In this document: piece by piece, positions 45,237-54,558 of the stretch
Position numbering within the stretch: the first letter of the stretch is position 1
Layout of the letters: the number at the start of each line of letters is the position of its first letter
Source of the DNA: Cohaesibacter gelatinilyticus
Lineage (GTDB): Bacteria; Pseudomonadota; Alphaproteobacteria; Rhizobiales; Cohaesibacteraceae
DNA: 64,000 nucleotides
Assembly (NCBI RefSeq): GCF_900215605.1
Contig: NZ_OBEL01000002.1
Location: 682,001-746,000, forward strand
Direction: 5' to 3'
The notes under the pieces: model-generated
Seen by the model: only the letters and a program-made list of their open reading frames with translations
Told to the model about the DNA's origin: nothing
The model's database searches: none
Translations under genes and position numbers: made by a program

Positions 45237-45253
45237 CGAGCGGCAAGCGCTCG
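45237..45253. promoter_or_regulatory. GAGCG inverted repeat, ABC operon site 2
   Basis: CGAGCG-N5-CGCTCG, the same dyad with a matched change of the outer base. With site 1 it forms a pair on one face of the helix (about three turns apart), as is usual for NtrC-like activators. Confidence 0.6.
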
Positions 45254-45272
45254 AAGTCCGATTTTCTGCAAT

Positions 45273-46550
45273 TCATGGAGAGTTCGATCCATCTCCATCA
45301 AGGCGTGGCCATGCTTTGGGTGGGTAATAAATGGACCATTCCCCAAGTTGACTCGTTGCCGGTGGGAAGTTGTTATTGAACATGGTTCTGCCAATCGCCT
45401 GAACCTGCATCATCTGATGGCTGTCAGGATCCATATAGGATTGGAAGCCCTCCGGGTCCTCCGGCAAATTCAACTTCAATCCTTCCAGGGCTACCCGGAT
45501 TGCTTCTTTATCAGCAACGCCACCCGCCTGATGCACTGCTTGGGCGATGGCAAGAATACCAGTGTAAGCGCCTTGTGCCGCATAGCTTGGATAGCGTCCT
45601 GCTTTCTCGCGAAAGGCCTCAACAAATTCACGGTTGCGTTTGGTAGGAGGCCAGTTGAGATGATGACGCGCGGACAGAACCATGCCCAATGGCATGTCAT
45701 TGCCAAGCTCGGCCAGGATTTCATAATTGCCACCAGCATCAAAATTCATGATCTGGGTTTGATTGAACAACCCAAGCTGATTGGCCTGTTTGACAAAGGT
45801 CACCAGATCAAGCCCCCAATGACCGCTGACCACAATATCAATATCCGAGCGAGACAATTGCTGGATATAGGTGATGAAGTCGGTCTCGAACAATTTGGAC
45901 CAATATTCCCCCCGAATATCCAGTTCCATATTCATGGAGCTGAGAAAGGCCCTCAGATCTTCCCATGCCTGATATCCATAATCATAATCCGGTCCGATGA
46001 ACGCGATCTTCAACGGTTTGTTTTGATGTTCGTATTTCTGTTTGATATATTTGGCCCCGGCCAGCATCGAAAGGCGGGTGCCATTATTGACGCGAAAATA
46101 AAACGGATGCAGCGCCTCGCTGATCAGGCTCGGCGAAGCATGATCCGTACCAATGAAAAAAGTCTCGCTTTCACGGGCGCGCTCGGACACAGCCCGAGCT
46201 ATATTGGAACTGACCACACCGCAAAGAAAAGCAACCTTGTCTTCTTCGATGAACTTGCGCGCAATCTGAATGGAGCGAAGTGTTTTGGAGCGCGTATCCT
46301 CTATGCTGACATCCAGCACTGGATAGGCTTTATCGGTGGAAGAGCGAAGGAAATCCTGCGCCATTTCAATCGCAATTGCACTGTCACGGCCATAAAGTCC
46401 GCCAGGTCCGGTCAAAGGATAGAGACACCCGACCTTGACCACCGAAGCAGGTCGGGTTTCGGCTTGCGCCAGAGAGGCATCATGGAAAACACATGTCAGG
46501 ACCAAAATCCAGCCCGCAAACAAATTTCGCCTTATTGATGATCCCATCAT
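45273..46550 (-). CDS. Periplasmic binding protein in two-component operon (probable sensor partner)
   Basis: About 425 residues. Signal peptide (IRRNLFAGWILVLTCVFHDASLAQA) then a LivK-type fold (VKVGCLYPLTGPGGLYGRDSAIAIEM, FLCGVVSSNIARAVSE). ATG 46550 overlaps the TGA of the response-regulator gene (ATGA), so it is the third gene of a kinase-regulator-binding protein operon. That coupling suggests it presents ligand to the kinase, as other periplasmic sensors do, and does not only feed a transporter. The ligand may be the same compound as for the ABC importer downstream. Confidence 0.88.
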   Translation of the reverse strand: MMGSSIRRNLFAGWILVLTCVFHDASLAQAETRPASVVKVGCLYPLTGPGGLYGRDSAIAIEMAQDFLRSSTDKAYPVLDVSIEDTRSKTLRSIQIARKFIEEDKVAFLCGVVSSNIARAVSERARESETFFIGTDHASPSLISEALHPFYFRVNNGTRLSMLAGAKYIKQKYEHQNKPLKIAFIGPDYDYGYQAWEDLRAFLSSMNMELDIRGEYWSKLFETDFITYIQQLSRSDIDIVVSGHWGLDLVTFVKQANQLGLFNQTQIMNFDAGGNYEILAELGNDMPLGMVLSARHHLNWPPTKRNREFVEAFREKAGRYPSYAAQGAYTGILAIAQAVHQAGGVADKEAIRVALEGLKLNLPEDPEGFQSYMDPDSHQMMQVQAIGRTMFNNNFPPATSQLGEWSIYYPPKAWPRLDGDGSNSP

Positions 46551-47884
46551 GAAAGCCCCAATCGTTGCATGCGCCGCTTCAGGGCATGTCGAGAAATACC
46601 CAGTCGTTCTGCCGCCAGTCCTTTCTTGCCCCGACATTTCACCAAAGCATCCTGTATCATGTTACGCTCTACATTATCCATGGAATCCTCGATTGAGAGC
46701 GGCACTTTTGGCTCGACATTGCGGATCTCGGACGGCAGCTGATCAATGGAAATGACCTGCCCCGGATGCAGAATGGTCAGCCTCTCGATCAGATTTTTCA
46801 ACTCACGCACATTGCCCGGCCAGCGATAGGAGGCAAAGAAGCTGCGCGTGGATTTGTCAAATCCGATTGGCGGCGTTGCAACCTCATCTGCAAAGCGACG
46901 AGCAAAATGCAGGGCCAGCAACTCGATATCCAGCTCCCGCTCGCGCAAGGGAGGAATTTGGATAGGCATGACATTGAGGCGGAAAAACAGATCCTGTCGA
47001 AAGCATCCCTCTTCCACCGCCTCTTCCAGATTGCGGTTCGTTGCCGCAATGATCCGGACATCGGACTTATGATCGCGCATCATCCCAACCGGGCGATAAG
47101 CGCGGGTCTCGATGAAAGTGAGCAATTTGGCCTGAATGGCCAAGGGCATCTCACCGATCTCATCCAGAAACAAAGTACCGCCATTGGCGATTTCCACCAG
47201 ACCCCGGCGCTTGGAAACAAGCCCCGGCAAAGCACCACGCTCGGCACCAAACAACTCGGCTTCAATCTGGTTCTCGGGCAAGGTCGCACAATTGATTTCC
47301 ACGAAGGGCACTTCCTTGCCGCTCCCCCGCATATGCAATTCACGCGCAACCACCGCCTTGCCCACACCGGTTTCCCCGGACAACAGCAATGTCTTGGCAT
47401 TGCCCTCAGACAAGCGGTCAATCTGTTCACGCAAATTCTGGATCAGCGGGCTATTGCCAATGAAGGTGGCATCATTGCTATAGCGTTCCCGCAGATATTG
47501 TATCTCTGCCACCAGTTGGCGGCGAGCATTCGTCTCTTCCAGAAGCAGGATCAACTCGTCCACGTCGAATGGTTTGGAGAGATAATCAACCGCTCCCATC
47601 TTGATGGCCGTCACCGCGTCCTTGGTATCATCAAAGGCTGACATCATGATGACAGACACATCCGGCATTTCCGCTTGAAACCATTCGAGCACTTCAAGAC
47701 CGCCCATTCCTGGCATACGAATGTCCAATAGAACAATATCCGGTTGCTCGCGCTTGGCCTGGCTGCAGCCGATATGACCATTGTGGGCCTCGGAACATTC
47801 CATACCAGCCTGCCGCAAGGTGAAGGCCAGGGATTGCGCCAATTTGATCTCGTCATCGATAATCAGAACACGGGTCGCAGTCAT
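46547..47884 (-). CDS. NtrC-family response regulator with degenerate GAFTGA motif
   Basis: 445 residues: receiver domain with Asp54 (VLLDIRMPG), AAA+ domain with Walker A GETGVGKA (170-177) and Walker B GTLFLDE (236-242), and a Fis-type HTH ([22 protein letters not shown]). The loop that contacts sigma-54, normally GAFTGA, reads GALPGL (217-222). It therefore may act with sigma-70, as NtrC of Rhodobacter capsulatus does. The gene overlaps the kinase stop by 4 bases. The GAGCG dyads at 45206-45253 and 49639-49684 are likely its binding sites. Confidence 0.92.
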   Translation of the reverse strand: MTATRVLIIDDEIKLAQSLAFTLRQAGMECSEAHNGHIGCSQAKREQPDIVLLDIRMPGMGGLEVLEWFQAEMPDVSVIMMSAFDDTKDAVTAIKMGAVDYLSKPFDVDELILLLEETNARRQLVAEIQYLRERYSNDATFIGNSPLIQNLREQIDRLSEGNAKTLLLSGETGVGKAVVARELHMRGSGKEVPFVEINCATLPENQIEAELFGAERGALPGLVSKRRGLVEIANGGTLFLDEIGEMPLAIQAKLLTFIETRAYRPVGMMRDHKSDVRIIAATNRNLEEAVEEGCFRQDLFFRLNVMPIQIPPLRERELDIELLALHFARRFADEVATPPIGFDKSTRSFFASYRWPGNVRELKNLIERLTILHPGQVISIDQLPSEIRNVEPKVPLSIEDSMDNVERNMIQDALVKCRGKKGLAAERLGISRHALKRRMQRLGLS

Positions 47885-49596
47885 TGCTCCAACTCCCGAC
47901 TGCCATGTGGCACATCAACCAACAGGTCCTTCGACCCACCAAGCGGAAAGGAAAGAATGAAGGTGGTGCCAACATCTTTCTCGCTCTCAATGGTCATGCT
48001 GCCTTGATTGGTCTCGACCAACTGACTGGTGATGGACAGACCAAGCCCCGTGCCTTCGGTCTTGGTGGTAAAAAAGGGCCGCAATATTCTTGCCTTGGTA
48101 TACTCATCCAGCCCGATACCAGTGTCAGAAACAATAATCGTTGCCTGGTCTTGCTCGCGAAAGGCCTGCAAGGTCAACAACCCGCCCTCTGGCATCGCCT
48201 GTATGGCATTCAAAGACAGATTGAGCAGGATCTGTTTCAGATGAGCGGGATCAATTCTGATTTCCAGAGTGGAATCTCCCGATAGATTGACCGTGATGCC
48301 ATTTCTATGAGCTGTGGAGGCCACAAGGGTTCGAATGCTGCGAAACACATCACGGATCAGAACTCGTTCCAGCACTGGATCACTGGGTTTGGCATAATTC
48401 AGAAATTCTCCAATTGTCTTGTCGACACGGGTGATCTCCGACGAGATGACCGCATACATCTGTTGTCGATCCGGAGCGGTCTCTCCTCTGTTCAAGCCAT
48501 GAACTGTTGTGGCAATTGTCGTCAAGGGATTGCGTATTTCATGGGCGATCCCCGCCGCCATATTGCCAAGAGCTGCACGCCGCTCCACATCCACCCGCGA
48601 CTTGATCAAGCTCTCCAATTGTTCTCGCATGCGATTATAGGACCGCGCCAACATTCCCAGCTCTCCCGGCGCATCCTCAGGAACCGAAACACCAAAATTA
48701 CCGTTGGCCACCGCCTTGGCACCTTCATTGAGTGGCCAGAGATAACCGGATAGCCGTGACGACATCTTGAAGAACAGCCAAACAAGCACCAGAATGGACA
48801 CCAATGCCGCAAAAAGGAGGAAATAGCGGATTTGTGTTCTTGGCTCTTGCAGATTCCCAGTCCCCTCAACCAGCTGGATACGCCATCCGGGAAAGAATTG
48901 TCGCGATCTGGCCAAGACCTGTTGTGCGGCGGCTTTTGTTCCCACAGGGGTCAGTCTGATCCGGTCAAAGACAATGATCTGGGGGTCATAGACATCAGGC
49001 TCCACCAGCGAGGCCACCTGCTCTGTTAGAGAGGCCAGTCTTGTCCGCAGGGTAACGAGACCAATTTTCTGATGGTTCCTGATCACGGCCATACGAATGA
49101 GAAAATAGCCTGGTCGACCATTTTGTGGCAACACGGGACCCAGAACCTCCACATCACCATGCTGCACATAGGGGAGCTGGGTATAATTCAATGGGCGGGG
49201 ACGAGCACGCAACGCCGGCACCGTCTGCAAGATCTCGCCATTGAGATCTGTCAACTCGATAGCATAGATATCCGGGCTCTCGGCTTCCAACAAAAGAATA
49301 TCATGCAAGAGATTGGAGAGTCCCGGTTCTGGACCTCTGGTAAAAAAATCGCTGGTGTCAGGCAGATCAATGATATTTTCCAACCGATTGACCTGCACCG
49401 CCATGAAATGGCTCATTTTGGCGGCAACCGCCTCAAGATTGGCATCAATCCGATTGGTGATCAGGCTATTGAGCAACGTGGCACTATATCGGTCATACAG
49501 CACAGCAATGGTGATCAACGGGATCAGGGCAGCGATCAAGGCAGCAAGCAGATATCGCCGCACAAGATTCAACTTGCCCAACTCAATGGAAATCAT
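47881..49596 (-). CDS. Membrane sensor histidine kinase
   Basis: 571 residues. TM1 about 12-33, a large periplasmic part (35-255) that resembles a Cache-type sensor, TM2 about 256-276, HAMP (about 277-330), phospho-acceptor His352 in AAGIAHEIRNPLTT, and an ATPase domain with NLSLNAIQAMPEGG, VSDTGIGLD and GTGLGLSI. First gene of the kinase-regulator-binding protein operon. It likely senses the ligand held by the linked periplasmic protein. Two GAGCG dyads lie 40-90 bases upstream, indicating autoregulation. Confidence 0.93.
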   Translation of the reverse strand: MISIELGKLNLVRRYLLAALIAALIPLITIAVLYDRYSATLLNSLITNRIDANLEAVAAKMSHFMAVQVNRLENIIDLPDTSDFFTRGPEPGLSNLLHDILLLEAESPDIYAIELTDLNGEILQTVPALRARPRPLNYTQLPYVQHGDVEVLGPVLPQNGRPGYFLIRMAVIRNHQKIGLVTLRTRLASLTEQVASLVEPDVYDPQIIVFDRIRLTPVGTKAAAQQVLARSRQFFPGWRIQLVEGTGNLQEPRTQIRYFLLFAALVSILVLVWLFFKMSSRLSGYLWPLNEGAKAVANGNFGVSVPEDAPGELGMLARSYNRMREQLESLIKSRVDVERRAALGNMAAGIAHEIRNPLTTIATTVHGLNRGETAPDRQQMYAVISSEITRVDKTIGEFLNYAKPSDPVLERVLIRDVFRSIRTLVASTAHRNGITVNLSGDSTLEIRIDPAHLKQILLNLSLNAIQAMPEGGLLTLQAFREQDQATIIVSDTGIGLDEYTKARILRPFFTTKTEGTGLGLSITSQLVETNQGSMTIESEKDVGTTFILSFPLGGSKDLLVDVPHGSRELEQ

Positions 49597-49638
49597 CGGT
49601 TAATCGTCCTCCCATCCAGACAATAGCATCCCGAGCTT

Positions 49639-49655
49639 TGAGCGAAAATCGCTCA
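49639..49655. promoter_or_regulatory. GAGCG inverted repeat, kinase operon site 1
   Basis: TGAGCG-AAAAT-CGCTCA, a perfect 6-bp dyad, 43 bases upstream of the kinase start. Confidence 0.65.
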
Positions 49656-49667
49656 CACTCCACATTT

Positions 49668-49684
49668 TGAGCGCTTTCCGCTCA
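49668..49684. promoter_or_regulatory. GAGCG inverted repeat, kinase operon site 2
   Basis: TGAGCG-CTTTC-CGCTCA, centre to centre 29 bases from site 1. Same half-sites as at 45206. Confidence 0.65.
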
Positions 49685-49819
49685 TCTGCATCAATTTCAG
49701 AGCCATCTCACTCTCAAACAGGATGATCAAAAAGCTCGCATGATTGAATGCTGTCCAGGATAATCAGGATGGCAAGAGCCAAGTCCAATCCGTCGCAGAA
49801 TGTGCACGCATTTGCTGCG

Positions 49820-50587
49820 TCAGCCATCGCTCTGATTAAGCTCAAAGAAGCGGTTCACAGCTTCTACTCTGTTACGGGCACTCAGTTTTTTATAGGCATT
49901 CTTGCTATATTCAGCGACCGTATTGGGCGAGATATTGCAGGCAATTGCGCATTCCTTGGTGCTGAGGCCCTGACTGAACAGATAAATGACCTCGCGCTCG
50001 CGAGGACTGAGCTGCACATCATCCGAGATTTGCGGGGCCACCAAAAGCGAGCGAAAATCAGCCTTTCCATTGGCACTCCCGTTCACCGGACCATGGCAGA
50101 TCTCCTCGATCCGGCGATGGGCGATCAGACATAAAAAGCGCAGAGGCTCCAACTGATCCTCAATCTTTGCCAGAAAGTCATCCCGCTTCAGCCTTGTACC
50201 CAGATTGAAGCCGCCATAGCGCTCCGAACCGCTCAGCCGCATGGGCAATGCGACACCTGAAATGAAGCCGGTCACCACGCTGGCCTGACGGATGAACTCC
50301 AGCTCTTCCTCTGTTAGAGCCTCATAGCCTTGAGCAAATTCGATGCCGGTGAAAATCGGCTCATAGGAATTGCAGCAATGCTCGAAAAACGGATCATCCT
50401 TCACCTGGATCAGGTCATAGATCTGAGGAATATTCGAGCGCATGAGGGCCTCTTCGCCATCTGCGCCAATGGTCAGATAGATCGCATAGTCAAAGCCCAG
50501 ATCGGACAAGGCTTTGAGCAACACAGCCCATAGCTCTTCCACGCTCTCCTGTTGCTCCAGCCGCGCAACCTCTTCCCAAATTTTCAT
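49820..50587 (-). CDS. LuxR-family regulator with autoinducer-binding-like domain
   Basis: About 255 residues: an N-terminal autoinducer-binding-like domain (WAVLLKALSDLGFDYAIYLTIG, GYEALTEEELEFIRQASVVTGFISGVALPMR) and a LuxR HTH (LSPREREVIYLFSQGLSTKECAIACNISPNTVAEYSKNAYKKL). No luxI-type synthase is nearby, so it may be an orphan receptor. The frame extends to 50662; ATG 50587 leaves room for the divergent gene's promoter, but its GGGAG is only two bases away, so the start is uncertain. Confidence 0.85.
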   Translation of the reverse strand: MKIWEEVARLEQQESVEELWAVLLKALSDLGFDYAIYLTIGADGEEALMRSNIPQIYDLIQVKDDPFFEHCCNSYEPIFTGIEFAQGYEALTEEELEFIRQASVVTGFISGVALPMRLSGSERYGGFNLGTRLKRDDFLAKIEDQLEPLRFLCLIAHRRIEEICHGPVNGSANGKADFRSLLVAPQISDDVQLSPREREVIYLFSQGLSTKECAIACNISPNTVAEYSKNAYKKLSARNRVEAVNRFFELNQSDG

Positions 50588-50665
50588 GCATAGCTCCCTC
50601 GATTTGGGGGGATGGACAATGACGCGCCTCTTTTTCATATCATTGTCGATCCAAGGAGTCATAAA

Positions 50666-53074
50666 TTGAATATTTTTAAAATATCAAATCTGTTTAAGAC
50701 CATAGTTCCGCTGACCTTTCTCTGTGGACCAGCCTTTGCCAATGACGCCACCATGTTCGTGTTCGATGCATCCGGGTCCATGTGGGGGCAGATCGAAGGA
50801 CGCAGCAAGATTGAAACCGCCCGCACGGCATTCAGGGAAATTGGCCAGAATTGGCAAGGCAAGCAAACCGGCCTCATTGCCTATGGCCATCGCAGAAAAG
50901 GCGATTGCCGCGACATCGAAACCATCGTGCCTTTGTCAAAGGATGGATATGGCGCGGTGGCAGGGGCCATTGCATCGCTGACCCCCAAGGGTAAAACACC
51001 CCTGTCGGCAGCTGTCCGTCAGGCAGCGGAACATTTGAAATTTGAAGAAAATGCCGCGACTGTAATCCTATTCTCCGATGGCATTGAGACTTGCGACGCA
51101 GACCCTTGCGCCCTTGCCAGCCAATTGGACACTCTGGGCATCGACTTCACCGCTCACGTAATTGGCTTTGGCATCGCCAGCAAGGACGACAAAGCAAAAT
51201 TGCAATGCATCGCCAACAATACCGGCGGCACCTATCGCGATGCATCGGACGCCGGGTCACTGAAAGACGCCTTGAACAATCTGGCAAAGGAACAAGCACC
51301 CAAAACAGAAGAGGAAGCGACAGGCAGCACCCAACTGACGCTGACACTCGCCCTTGGTGAGGGAACAGTCCGCCCCGATGAGGTCAGCTTTCGCGCCATA
51401 AATCAGAGGACCGGCAAGAAACAACTCCTTGGCAAATTGCAGGGTGCGGATCAGATCCTCACCGGCTTGTCAGCCAAACTGGCGCATGGTCACTATCAGA
51501 TTGAAGCCATCAGTCCTGAAGGCAAGGGAAGTGTGGATGCACAGATCAATGGCAAGAGCAAAGAACTTGCCGTCCCATTCACCGCAGGTGCCGCCAGCTT
51601 TTCCCTGCTTGATCAAGGCCCCTATCAGCTTGGTATCGAGCATTCCTTCTTTCTGCATGCCGAAGGAGCGTTGCAATCCAATGCGGAATATTCGGTCCAA
51701 CTGATGGATCCGGCAAACAAGACACGCATCGATCAGGAATATCGTTTTGGCTCGGACGGAGCTGGCCTTTCCTGGCATACCTTTGCCTCTCCCGCCAAAG
51801 CCGGTACTTATGAAGTTCAGGTCATACAGGACGGGAAAATCCTGTCCCGTTCACCTGTCGCCTATGTGGCAGATCACACCCCCACCTGGACTGGCGATCT
51901 GGACGGAGCACCCGGCGGCAAACTGAAAGCTGGCATCACCGGCAATCTCTATTATTCCAATCAACTGGTCCTGCGCCAAAACGGCCAGGAGATCCAGAGC
52001 ACAAGCCTCGAAAATCTGATCACTCCGCAAGGTCTGTTCCTGACTTTACCCGCACAATCCGGGACTTATGATCTATCCTATATCCATACTGATGCAGCAG
52101 ATAACAGGGTCGAGACAAACCTGACCACCCTTCGCGTCGGCGATGTGACCTTGCCAGATGATCCGGACAGCGTCGCTGCACCAACTGACCAGAGCAATAT
52201 CAGCGATAAGGATCGGCAGGTCTTTGAGGTAAAGAACACACCATCCACCGCAGACCCGGCAACCTTGCGCAAGGTGACACAAGACCAGATGAGCCATTAT
52301 TGTGCCGATCAGGATCTCTGCCTCATCGATATTCCACGCCTTGGTGCCAGCAAAATTCCGCTCCTGCGCGGTTTCGGCCTGAATGGCGCAAGTGACGATG
52401 GCCGTGGCCGTCCCACTTTCACAGTGTTCAATGTCGAGAATGGTGAATGGCTGATCCATAACCCTACCTTCATGCAACAGCTGACCGATTGCATTGGCTA
52501 TGGTCCATCGGGTGAGCGCGACCCGGACCATGGCCCGACGGTCGACAGCATGTGCATTTTGCGCGATTCCAATGGCCGCTCCGTCTATCAGTTTGAATTG
52601 CTGGAGGAATGGACATCCAACCGCCTTGCAGCAAGCAATGCAGCGATGGAGAAAAAGGCCAAGGCGTCCGGCCATCTGGATGCCGATGGCCATGGCCCCG
52701 ATATGGCAGATCTCTCTCAGAGCCTGTTTGGTGATTGGACCCTGACCACTCTGGATCAGAGCAAGCCTTTGGGTATGATCCGCTTTGAACCGACACAGAA
52801 CAATGCTGAGACAACCGGCATGATCTCCTTGCAAAATCAGGCGCTGATCAGGATGCCACCGGTCGACATTGCCTTGCCCAAAATCACCCTTCAACGCGAC
52901 GGAGCGGAAGGGGACGTCTATTCCATTCAGTTCGAGGGGGGCGAAGGCGCTCAAAAAACCAATGTTTTGCTAAACAGACCCGGTGACTGGGACGGTCAAG
53001 CTCGGGAATATGTCGGTGTTCTGGTGACCAATGGATATAAGGCACAATTCAAGGTGCGCGCCTTCAAACAATAG
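50666..53074 (+). CDS. Exported von Willebrand factor A protein, TTG start
   Basis: About 802 residues. Signal peptide (NIFKISNLFKTIVPLTFLCGPAFA), then a vWA domain with MIDAS DASGS (34-38), the TPLSAAVR segment carrying the expected Thr, and LFSDGIETC. Beyond 230 are beta-rich repeats and a C-terminal part I do not recognise. I use TTG 50666 because AAGGAG lies eight bases upstream and the signal peptide begins there; the longer ATG 50612 frame adds a non-signal N-terminus. The companion gene follows after 10 bases. Confidence 0.85.
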   Translation: MNIFKISNLFKTIVPLTFLCGPAFANDATMFVFDASGSMWGQIEGRSKIETARTAFREIGQNWQGKQTGLIAYGHRRKGDCRDIETIVPLSKDGYGAVAGAIASLTPKGKTPLSAAVRQAAEHLKFEENAATVILFSDGIETCDADPCALASQLDTLGIDFTAHVIGFGIASKDDKAKLQCIANNTGGTYRDASDAGSLKDALNNLAKEQAPKTEEEATGSTQLTLTLALGEGTVRPDEVSFRAINQRTGKKQLLGKLQGADQILTGLSAKLAHGHYQIEAISPEGKGSVDAQINGKSKELAVPFTAGAASFSLLDQGPYQLGIEHSFFLHAEGALQSNAEYSVQLMDPANKTRIDQEYRFGSDGAGLSWHTFASPAKAGTYEVQVIQDGKILSRSPVAYVADHTPTWTGDLDGAPGGKLKAGITGNLYYSNQLVLRQNGQEIQSTSLENLITPQGLFLTLPAQSGTYDLSYIHTDAADNRVETNLTTLRVGDVTLPDDPDSVAAPTDQSNISDKDRQVFEVKNTPSTADPATLRKVTQDQMSHYCADQDLCLIDIPRLGASKIPLLRGFGLNGASDDGRGRPTFTVFNVENGEWLIHNPTFMQQLTDCIGYGPSGERDPDHGPTVDSMCILRDSNGRSVYQFELLEEWTSNRLAASNAAMEKKAKASGHLDADGHGPDMADLSQSLFGDWTLTTLDQSKPLGMIRFEPTQNNAETTGMISLQNQALIRMPPVDIALPKITLQRDGAEGDVYSIQFEGGEGAQKTNVLLNRPGDWDGQAREYVGVLVTNGYKAQFKVRAFKQ

Positions 53075-53084
53075 GAGAGATGAG

Positions 53085-53666
53085 ATGAAGACCCGTATCC
53101 TGATGGCCGCCCTTGCTGCCTTGCTGATAACAGCTCAGGCCAAGGCAGAGCAAAGCTATTGTCACTTGAGCGGTGATGCCCTGTCCAAAAAATTGCAGGA
53201 ATTTCTTCCCGGCCAATGGCATGTCCATAACACCTTCGGCACGCTCAGCTTCAATGGCATAACCATGCCGCTCCCAAGTGGCAATGACAGCGTGGCCAAT
53301 ATCACGATTGGCGCTGACGGCCTGCAAATCAACGACTTGCCTGCCGTCGGCCCCTATGATCTGCGGATTATCGAAGATGCCAGATTCACTCTCGACCTTC
53401 CCTCTCGCCAGATCATGGAAGACGGCAAAGCCATGTTCGGCGATCAACCAAGCCTTCTGTCAGGAGAGGAAATTCGTGTGCTGGCCTGCGGCGAGAAAAC
53501 CCCGCAATTGCATGCCAAAGGCAAGTTCAAGGATCCTGAAGGCATGATCGATTTCGATCTCTATCTGTTTGTGGTCAATGAGACCACCATGTATGGCGTG
53601 GTGCGCGGCGAGATGAAAAAAATGGGCGGCGTCGCAAAACGCCTCACCCATTTCAGAAAGCTTTAG
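53085..53666 (+). CDS. Exported protein of unknown function, paired with the vWA gene
   Basis: 193 residues. Signal peptide (MKTRILMAALAALLITAQAKA) followed by a beta-rich domain with two Cys (SYCHLSG, VLACGEK). ATG 53085 is preceded by GGAGAG; the frame to 53031 overlaps the vWA gene and lacks a signal peptide. The short spacing suggests co-expression and a shared periplasmic role, possibly as a partner of the vWA protein. Family not recognised. Confidence 0.78.
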   Translation: MKTRILMAALAALLITAQAKAEQSYCHLSGDALSKKLQEFLPGQWHVHNTFGTLSFNGITMPLPSGNDSVANITIGADGLQINDLPAVGPYDLRIIEDARFTLDLPSRQIMEDGKAMFGDQPSLLSGEEIRVLACGEKTPQLHAKGKFKDPEGMIDFDLYLFVVNETTMYGVVRGEMKKMGGVAKRLTHFRKL

Positions 53667-53685
53667 AGCCCAAGCCAGATATTCC

Positions 53686-54528
53686 TCAATCACGCGGCGC
53701 AATGATCTCATCAAGATAGGCATCAATCGGCATTTCCGCCCATTGTTCGCTATCGGTATGTTTCAGCGCCACAGCCACGCCTTGAACGGCTTTGCTCAAC
53801 GCAGTGATGGGACCCGCTCCCATTGCCAGACGCCCGATGAACAAGCCAGCCAGCAAATCTCCGGTGCCTGCCGGTCTGACATCCATGCGCTGATTGCTGG
53901 CATGCACGCTTCCTTCGCTGTCAGCGTAGATGCTGGCAATCAATTCCTCATTGTCAGGAACAGGCACGCTTGATGCCAGAATGGCCGGGACAGATAGTTT
54001 CTCCCGCGCGGCCTGTACCGCCTCAGCATCAGAAATCGCAATCCCGCTCAAGGCTTCCAGCTCGAATGCATTAGGCAACAGACAGTCTGTGAGCGGCAAC
54101 AAGTCATCACGAAAGATCGTCTGCAATTCTTCTGGCGCAAAGAAACCGAGATCGCTGTCTCCCATCACCGGATCACAGGCATAATAGAGATCGGGATTGA
54201 TCTGCTTTGCGCGCTCCACAAATCTGGTAACAATCCTGGCCGATTGAGGCGAGCCAAGAAAGCCGCTCAGCACCATCGAGGCCCGCTGCAAAAGCCCGCG
54301 CTCCTGCAAGCCAAGCAACAAATCTTCCAGCCAGACCGGCGGCAGCAGATCGCCGCGCATCGTGGCATAATGCGGATGGTTGCTCAAAAGCGCTGTCGGC
54401 ACCTCGATCAGATCGATACCAAGAGCCCGCATCGGGCGCGCAGCTGCGCTGTTGCCCACATGACCAAGGCAGACCTGACTTTGAATGGAAATGACCAACG
54501 GTCGCTGGGCGCGATCAGCTGTTTGCAT
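53686..54528 (-). CDS. pdxY: Pyridoxal kinase (PdxY-like, PfkB fold)
   Basis: 280 residues. The N-terminus ISIQSQVCLGHVGNSAAARPMRALG and VPTALLSNHPHYAT are typical of pyridoxal kinases, and the GTGDLLAGLF segment (about 215-225) carries the catalytic Asp of the ribokinase/PfkB family. It makes pyridoxal 5'-phosphate in the salvage pathway. It is the last gene of an amidotransferase-MOSC-pdxY run and is convergent with the exported-protein gene. The many PLP enzymes in this window would use its product. Confidence 0.9.
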   Translation of the reverse strand: MQTADRAQRPLVISIQSQVCLGHVGNSAAARPMRALGIDLIEVPTALLSNHPHYATMRGDLLPPVWLEDLLLGLQERGLLQRASMVLSGFLGSPQSARIVTRFVERAKQINPDLYYACDPVMGDSDLGFFAPEELQTIFRDDLLPLTDCLLPNAFELEALSGIAISDAEAVQAAREKLSVPAILASSVPVPDNEELIASIYADSEGSVHASNQRMDVRPAGTGDLLAGLFIGRLAMGAGPITALSKAVQGVAVALKHTDSEQWAEMPIDAYLDEIIAPRD

Positions 54529-54558
54529 GTCTTTGTACCTTCCAGATCAGCGAGGATG

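Noticed and set aside
45036-45272. Possible sigma-54 promoter (GCAAGCCGGTGC on the plus strand)
   Set aside because: On the minus strand the GG is missing and the spacing is one base short of the -24/-12 consensus. The regulator also lacks GAFTGA.
49820-50587. Quorum-sensing circuit
   Set aside because: The LuxR-type gene has no luxI-type neighbour in the window, so an active signalling pair cannot be claimed.
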